Positions 41,418-46,120 of a DNA stretch of 46,120 nucleotides are shown piece after piece; position 1 is the stretch's first letter; each line of letters starts with the position of its first letter. The stretch is from Dietzia massiliensis (GTDB lineage: Bacteria > Actinomycetota > Actinomycetes > Mycobacteriales > Mycobacteriaceae): assembly GCF_018390595.1 (NCBI RefSeq), contig NZ_JAHBAV010000024.1, positions 1 to 46,120 of the forward strand. The letters are read 5' to 3'. Below the pieces are notes generated by a model, which was given only the letters and a program-made list of their open reading frames with translations, ran no database searches and was not told the origin of the DNA. The translations under genes and the position numbers were made by a program.

Positions 41418-42266
41418 TCAGGAACCGGACGAGCTCGACGAGCCCGACGACCCGGCCGAGCCCACGGAACCGGAGGTACCCGGGGTCCCCGTTCCGGACT
41501 CGACATCGCCGCCGTACAGGGCGGGCTTGATGTGGTCCCAGCCGGAGTCGAAGTTCTTGAGGAAGTTCGGCCAGTTGTGCAGGCCCGTGTCGGAGAAGTC
41601 CACTCTGTGCTCGACGCCGGCGCGATCGAGGGCCTTCTCGAACGCCTTGGAGTTCTCGTACACGCCCTTCTCCAGCACCAGGCCGATGAGCAGGCTCTGG
41701 TAGTTCGCGCCGTACTGCTTGAGGTCGGCCTCACCGATCTCGGCGTTGCCGGCCGAGAAGTAGACGGCCTTGCCGCGCAGGCCCTCCGGGTGGGAGATGG
41801 TGTCATTCTCTGCCCACCGCTTGCTGCGGTGCGGGCCCCACATGTTCTCGACATCGCCGCCGCGGGTCTCCACGCTCAGACGCACGGTCTGGTATCCGAG
41901 CTGGTCCATGGTGGAGTAGAAGCCGCTGAAGGACATCACGGCGTCGTAGACATCGGGGTGCGCGGCGGCGAGGTGCATCGCGGCCTGGCCGCCCATCGAG
42001 ATGCCCCCGACGGCGGCCTTGGCGGTCGTGTCGAGCTGCTGCTCGACGACGGCGGGGAGCTCCTCGGTGAGGAACGTCTCCCACTTGTTGTGGCCGAGCG
42101 TCGGGTCCGTCTCCTCCCAGTCGGTGTAGTACGACGCGTAGGCGCCCGCCGGGTTCACCACGTGCACGTTCTCGTCTCTGAGACGGTCGGCATCTCCGCC
42201 TGGTGAGCCCACCCGGTGCTGGTGATCGGCGCCCCGACCCGGAGTCCGAAAGACATGTGGCTCCAA
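41418..42266 (-). pseudogene. Mycolyltransferase (antigen 85-type esterase), 5'-truncated and frameshifted
   Basis: From DENVHVVNPAGAYASYYTDW onward this is an antigen 85/corynebacterial mycolyltransferase: KWETFLTEELP, nucleophile elbow GGISMGGQAAM, NMWGPHRSKRWAENDT and catalytic His in TGLHNWPNFL. Such enzymes transfer mycolic acids to trehalose and arabinogalactan outside the membrane. No signal peptide and none of the first 90 or so residues remain, because the upstream gene ends 71 bp away. Just upstream, the related segment GLRVGAPITSTGWAHQAEMP lies in another frame, so a 1-nt shift is added to the truncation. The C-terminus is a Ser/Gly-rich tail. Confidence 0.78.
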
Positions 42267-42337
42267 AGAGTGATGAGTAGTGTCTGAGGAACCTTAATCC
42301 CGACTGAGTTCGGGGTGTTAACCGCGCACCGCTCCGC

Positions 42338-42832
42338 TCACCCCCGCAGTGCGTCGGCTACGGCGTCTCTCAGGTCCTCGGGCTTGCGGTTGGGCCCGAA
42401 CCTGTCGATCACCCGGCCGTCGCGGCCCACGAGGAACTTGGTGAAGTTCCACTTGATCCGCCCGCCCAACACCCCGGACTTCTCAGACTTCAGCCAGTCG
42501 TAGAGCGGGTGCGCGCCCGACCCGTTGACCTCGATCTTGGAGAACAGCGGGAACTCCACGCCGAAGTTGCGCTCGCAGAACGCGCCGATCTCCTCGTCCG
42601 TGCCCGGCTCCTGGTGCGCGAACTGGTCACACGGGAACCCCAGTACCACGAAGCCGCGGTCGCGGAACTCCTCGAAGAGCGCCTGCAGCCCCTTGTACTG
42701 CGGCGTGAACCCGCACTTGCTCGCGGTGTTGACCACCAGGACGACCTGCCCCAGGTAGTCGGACAGGTCCTTCTCGCTCCCGTCCAGCAGGCTGGCTTCG
42801 AAGTCCGCGAGGGTGGTCTGGTCGTCGGGCAG
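42338..42832 (-). CDS. Glutathione peroxidase family protein, start codon uncertain
   Basis: A GPx-family thiol peroxidase with peroxidatic Cys in NTASKCGFTPQYKGLQ, Gln region VLGFPCDQFAHQEPGTDEEI and Trp/Asn region IKWNFTKFLVGRDG. The family's first strand, TTLADFEASLLDGSEKDLSD, is present upstream but in a stretch without ATG, GTG or TTG. GAGGAG (42843-42838) lies 5 nt before a CTG at 42832, which gives a normal 164-residue protein; I take this as the start. Otherwise a frameshift lies nearby, or only a truncated form from GTG 42736 is made. Bacterial members usually use thioredoxin or, in this group, possibly mycoredoxin. Confidence 0.75.
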   Translation of the reverse strand: MPDDQTTLADFEASLLDGSEKDLSDYLGQVVLVVNTASKCGFTPQYKGLQALFEEFRDRGFVVLGFPCDQFAHQEPGTDEEIGAFCERNFGVEFPLFSKIEVNGSGAHPLYDWLKSEKSGVLGGRIKWNFTKFLVGRDGRVIDRFGPNRKPEDLRDAVADALRG

Positions 42833-42980
42833 GAGAACTCCTCGTCGTCGTACTCGTCGTCGTACACGCCGCTGTCACACGGGACCGGCGGCACCGCGGT
42901 GACACTCGCCGCTGCCATTGTCACCGCTCCCAGACCGCACGTGCGGGCGTACTCTGGCACTCCCGTGCGAGGAGGCCTCC

Positions 42981-43568
42981 GTGAGCCAGTTGATCTACAC
43001 CGCGTTCGTCTCGCTCGACGGCGTGGTCGAGGCCCCTGGCGGCGAGCCCGGGTACCGCAACACCGGCTGGACGTTCGGCGTGGACTTCCTCGAGGAGGTC
43101 TACGGCCTCAAGGCCCGCGAGCAGGACGAGGCCAGCTCGATGCTCCTCGGCCGCGTCAGCTACCAGGCGTTCTCCGCCGTGTGGCCGCAGATGACCGACG
43201 AGTTCCCGAAGTACAACGCCATGCCGAAGTACGTGGTGTCCACGACGCTCGCCGAGAGCGACCTGGTGGACGAATGGGGGACGACGACGATCTTGCGCGA
43301 CCTCGACGAGGTGGCGGCCCTGAAGCAGGCGGAGGGAGCCCCGATCCTCGTGCACGGATCGGCGACGCTGGCCCGGAACCTGTCCGACGCGGGGCTCATC
43401 GACCGCTACCACCTGTTGGTGTTCCCGTGGATCCTCGGCGCCGGCAAACGCATGTGGAGTGACACCGACAAGCCGCGGCAGAAGCTCGAGCTGGTCGAGA
43501 GCGAGGCCTACGGCAACGGCGTGCAGAAGCTCATCTACGACGTGGTCGGGTTCGACCCCGAGGCCTGA
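42981..43568 (+). CDS. Dihydrofolate reductase/RibD C-terminal-domain family protein
   Basis: A 195-residue NADPH-dependent reductase of the RibD_C family. IYTAFVSLDGVVEAPGGEPG, MLLGRVSYQAFSAVWP, KYVVSTTLAESDLVDEWGTT, and ILVHGSATLARNLSDAGLID with HLLVFPWILGAGKRMW are the standard signatures. Members are annotated as dihydrofolate reductases, but most lack proven activity and are not riboflavin enzymes. The GTG at 42981 follows GAGGAGG. Divergent from the peroxidase gene; the 148-bp gap holds an odd GAC/GAG-rich repeat (42845-42866) but no other gene. Confidence 0.87.
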   Translation: MSQLIYTAFVSLDGVVEAPGGEPGYRNTGWTFGVDFLEEVYGLKAREQDEASSMLLGRVSYQAFSAVWPQMTDEFPKYNAMPKYVVSTTLAESDLVDEWGTTTILRDLDEVAALKQAEGAPILVHGSATLARNLSDAGLIDRYHLLVFPWILGAGKRMWSDTDKPRQKLELVESEAYGNGVQKLIYDVVGFDPEA

Positions 43569-43616
43569 GCGCCGCGGGCGGGGCGAGCGCGGCCCGAGCC
43601 GACGCTCCCGGGCCCG

Positions 43617-44975
43617 TCAGGAGGCGCCGCGCGAGACCTCGGGCATCGAGATCGCCGACGCCGCCCCGATGAGGCCGAGCACCGCCAGGAACACCAGCGC
43701 CCAGTCCACGCTCACCGCCGCCAGCGCCGAGCTGACGCCTCCCACCACGAGCAGGATGACGCCCATCATCGTGTTGCCGACCGCGACGTACGCGGTGCGG
43801 GTGTCGCCCTCCGCCACGTCCACCACGTAGGTCTTGCGACCCACGCGGACGCCAGAGTGCAGGAGCGTGAGCAGGAAGTACGCGCCGACGAACACCGCGG
43901 CGCCGAGCAATGATCCGCCGTCGAAGCCCGGGATCGACTCGATCAGCACCAGGGCCACCGCCACGATCGATGCCGCCGTCGCCGCGCCCGCCATGAGCAG
44001 GCGAGACGACCGGTCGGCCATCCGGCCGAAGATGCGCCCACCGATCAGGGACGCCACGCCGGAGGCGAGGATGAAGCCGCCGAGCCCGGCCAGCGCGCCC
44101 GTCCCCGAGGCGATCGACAGCGTCACGATGAACGGCGGGCTCAGCGACGACACCAGCAGCAGGCCGCGCACGGAGATGAACCTGCGGAACGTGGCGTCCT
44201 CACGGAAGAGCCGCGCCGCGTCCGCGAACCAGGAGGGCGACGACTCGTCGGACGCGGGATCGTCCGCCCCGGATGCCGGTTCGTCGGTGTCGCGGGCCTC
44301 GCCGGCCGGCTCGCGCACCCGCGCGTACACCGACGCCGACAGCGCCCACAACAGCGCGCCCACGGCCAGCAGGATCGCCAGCGCTGTGCGGTCGAGATCC
44401 TCGCCGCCCAGCAACCGGATGAGCACGCCGAGGGTGATGGCGACCAGGCCGGCCGCCGACGTCGCGAGACCGACGATCTGGCCGCGCTCGCCTGAGGGGA
44501 TGGTGCGGCCCTGCACGTCCTTCGACGCGATCGAGCACAGACAGCGGCCCAGCGAGAACACCACGAGCGCGGCCAGGACGCCCACGCCGGCGGCGGTCCC
44601 CCGGCCCAGCGCGGCGATCACGGCCATCACCGCCACCGACGCAGCCTGCACGGCCGCGCCGGTGACGAAGACCCACTTGCGGCGGCGCACCCGCACCACG
44701 AGCGGGGTGAGGAACGCCTGCGGCAGCATCGACCCGGATTCGCGGATCGGCACCAGCAGGCCGACGAACGCCGCGGGCACCCCGAGGACGTGGAACAGCC
44801 ACGGCAGCACCGTGGAGGCGTTGACGGTCTGGTCCCCCGACGACTGCAGCGTGTTGGCGGCGACGAGTCGCAGGCCGTTGCGCGGCAGGTCGCGTCGGAC
44901 GGGCTCGGGGAGCTCGTGTTCCGCGTCGTCGGAGCGGGTGACGAGTCGGGAGTAGACACGATCGGCGGTGGTCAC
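43617..44975 (-). CDS. MFS transporter
   Basis: A 452-residue membrane protein with about twelve predicted helices in two halves split by a hydrophilic acidic loop (DTDEPASGADDPASDESSPS). LLVPIRESGSMLPQAFLTPL, GGRIFGRMADRSSRLLMAGA (MFS motif A-like) and YVVDVAEGDTRTAYVAVGNT fit the major facilitator superfamily. It is an exporter or importer of unknown substrate. The GTG start at 44975 has no ribosome binding site, but TAGTCT lies 8 nt ahead, so it may be leaderless. Not coupled to other genes. Confidence 0.85.
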   Translation of the reverse strand: MTTADRVYSRLVTRSDDAEHELPEPVRRDLPRNGLRLVAANTLQSSGDQTVNASTVLPWLFHVLGVPAAFVGLLVPIRESGSMLPQAFLTPLVVRVRRRKWVFVTGAAVQAASVAVMAVIAALGRGTAAGVGVLAALVVFSLGRCLCSIASKDVQGRTIPSGERGQIVGLATSAAGLVAITLGVLIRLLGGEDLDRTALAILLAVGALLWALSASVYARVREPAGEARDTDEPASGADDPASDESSPSWFADAARLFREDATFRRFISVRGLLLVSSLSPPFIVTLSIASGTGALAGLGGFILASGVASLIGGRIFGRMADRSSRLLMAGAATAASIVAVALVLIESIPGFDGGSLLGAAVFVGAYFLLTLLHSGVRVGRKTYVVDVAEGDTRTAYVAVGNTMMGVILLVVGGVSSALAAVSVDWALVFLAVLGLIGAASAISMPEVSRGAS

Positions 44976-44983
44976 CGTTCAGA

Positions 44984-44989
44984 AGACTA
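44984..44989 (-). promoter_or_regulatory. -10 element TAGTCT of a likely leaderless MFS gene
   Basis: TAGTCT on the minus strand ends 8 nt before the GTG at 44975, and no Shine-Dalgarno lies between. Same arrangement as at 28000 and 45766. Confidence 0.45.
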
Positions 44990-45052
44990 GTCGCCTCCGC
45001 CGTCTCGCACTCCGCCACCCGCCCGATCCGGGCCGCCGGTGTAGAGACGCGA

Positions 45053-45120
45053 GACCGGCGCCGGAGGATCACCCCGGCTAGACGGAAGACCGGCGCCGGA
45101 GGATCGCCCCGACGCCGGTC
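45053..45120 (-). terminator. Direct repeat and stem-loop downstream of rpf-like gene
   Basis: A 24-bp direct repeat (GACCGGCGCCGGAGGATC core, one mismatch) occurs at 45053-45076 and 45088-45111. The second copy pairs GACCGGCG (45088-45095) with CGCCGGTC (45113-45120), a perfect 8-bp stem 28 bp past the stop of the rpf-like gene. Terminator by position; no U-tract. Confidence 0.5.
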
Positions 45121-45148
45121 ATGCGCATATCCGTGTGTGGCGCTCGGA

Positions 45149-45592
<444 letters not shown>

Positions 45593-45618
45593 CGAAGAGG
45601 CGGGAGGGGCCCCGCAAC

Positions 45619-45638
45619 CCCCGGAGCGGGATCCGGGG
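45619..45638. other. Stem-loop upstream of the rpf promoter
   Basis: CCCCGGA-N6-TCCGGGG is a perfect 7-bp inverted repeat about 27 bp upstream of the possible rpf -10, within the 287-nt gap 45491-45777. No other gene is seen in the gap. Possible operator. Confidence 0.4.
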
Positions 45639-45765
45639 TCAGCCCGACCGGTGCACGGGGCGACCGCTGACGTGCAGGCGTGCAGCGCACGGCACAGGTC
45701 CGGCAGATCCGACGGCGGGCGGGATCGAGTGCGTGAGATGGCTCACCTTGTCGTCGTCCGGCCCC

Positions 45766-45771
45766 CATACT
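45766..45771 (+). promoter_or_regulatory. -10-like CATACT of a leaderless DUF2945 gene
   Basis: CATACT ends 6 nt before the ATG at 45778, and there is no Shine-Dalgarno. The arrangement matches the TATACT at 28000. Confidence 0.5.
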
Positions 45772-45777
45772 GGCGTC

Positions 45778-45987
45778 ATGAGCGACTTCAAGAAGGGCGA
45801 CCACGTCGAGTGGAACTCCGAGGCCGGGATGGTGCGCGGAGTGATCCGCGATGTCCACACCGAGGACGTCGAGTTCAAGGGACGCATGCGGAGGTGCAGC
45901 AAGGACGAGCCGCAGTACGAGATCGAGAGCGACAAGACCGGCCACCTGGCCATGCACAAGGGCTCGGCGTTGAAGAAGATCGACTAG
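45778..45987 (+). CDS. DUF2945 (HVA1-type small Tudor-like) protein
   Basis: A 69-residue hydrophilic protein. FKKGDHVEWNSEAGMVRGVI, then PQYEIESDKTGHLAMHKGSA and a basic end, are typical of DUF2945, a small SH3/Tudor-like barrel sometimes called the HVA1 family. Function is unknown; the fold suggests nucleic-acid or protein binding. Length is normal. Probably leaderless. No adjacent partner gene within the window. Confidence 0.88.
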   Translation: MSDFKKGDHVEWNSEAGMVRGVIRDVHTEDVEFKGRMRRCSKDEPQYEIESDKTGHLAMHKGSALKKID

Positions 45988-46044
45988 GGCGGGCGGAGCC
46001 GGAGGCGAAGACGGGGTCCGATAGTTGCGCGGCGGGGGCAGGCG

Positions 46045-46120
46045 CGGCGATCCGCCCCTCCGAATGCGATCCGCCCCCGGGGTTCCGGGGGCGGATCGAG
46101 ATCCGAGGGGCGGATCGCCG
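46045..46120. repeat. Nested inverted repeats of a GGGGCGGATCG word at window end
   Basis: Outer arms of 16 bp (46045-46060 and 46105-46120) and inner arms of 14 bp (46067-46080 and 46085-46098, loop GGTT) are each perfect. All four contain GATCCGCCCC or its complement, so it is two reverse and two forward copies of one word at about 20-bp spacing. It follows the DUF2945 gene and may continue past the window. Confidence 0.8.

Noticed and set aside
42845..42960. Separate small gene encoding a YDDEYDDEE-containing peptide upstream of the peroxidase
   Set aside because: The frame runs on as a shadow of the peroxidase gene and has no domain; more likely part of the peroxidase start problem.

Overview
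The window is high-GC DNA (about 70% G+C by eye, strong G/C third-position bias) from an actinobacterium. A truncated antigen-85-type mycolyltransferase, a resuscitation-promoting-factor-like protein, many lipid and acyl-CoA genes, an IdeR/DtxR-type iron box and several probably leaderless genes point to the mycolic-acid-containing order Mycobacteriales. A Dietzia-like organism is my best guess; no rRNA or marker gene proves it. I saw no tRNA, rRNA, CRISPR array, phage or insertion sequence.

Layout. 1-5.8 kb: lipid catabolism (acyl-CoA thioesterase, AidB-like acyl-CoA dehydrogenase, cytochrome P450, acyl-CoA ligase). 5.9-8.5 kb: carboxymuconolactone decarboxylase-like protein and a lipoprotein gamma-glutamyltransferase. 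8.6-12.5 kb: cobalamin riboswitch followed by a corrinoid uptake operon (binding protein, permease, ATPase, MBL-fold hydrolase) with 4-nt overlaps; a hairpin buries the first ribosome binding site. 12.5-16.6 kb: MMPL exporter with a frameshifted TetR regulator and a perfect inverted-repeat operator, divergent from a siderophore-interacting protein behind an iron box. 16.7-19.5 kb: TrpXYZ-type ABC importer. 19.5-27.2 kb: surface-glycan cluster of five glycosyltransferases plus a WcbI-like protein, mostly joined by 4-nt overlaps, with a sixth divergent glycosyltransferase.

27.2-30.8 kb: divergent DNA repair genes (AlkD-like, UV endonuclease V-like), an esterase, the deleted remnant of an F420-dependent Ddn-like reductase, and a patatin. 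31-33 kb: glutaminase-STAS fusion and a methyltransferase. 33.1-38.4 kb: metal/redox block with a stand-alone HMA protein, a P1B-type ATPase carrying CPG instead of CPC, a cupin, a Crp/Fnr regulator and a Rieske-tailed flavoprotein. 38.5-41.3 kb: MocR regulator divergent from an aminotransferase, with three copies of a GAAGTGG word between them. 41.4-46.1 kb: mycolyltransferase remnant, glutathione peroxidase lacking a normal start codon, RibD-like reductase, MFS exporter, Rpf-like protein and a DUF2945 protein.

The least expected signals lie between genes: two 57-nt hairpins of identical architecture with compensatory changes, both between convergent genes (4055 and 41304); an array of about 19-bp repeats switching from inverted to direct (3912-4015) and a similar nested array at the window end; and tandem repeats of 16, 14 and 15 bp. 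There are also two decayed genes, one frameshifted regulator and one start-codon puzzle.
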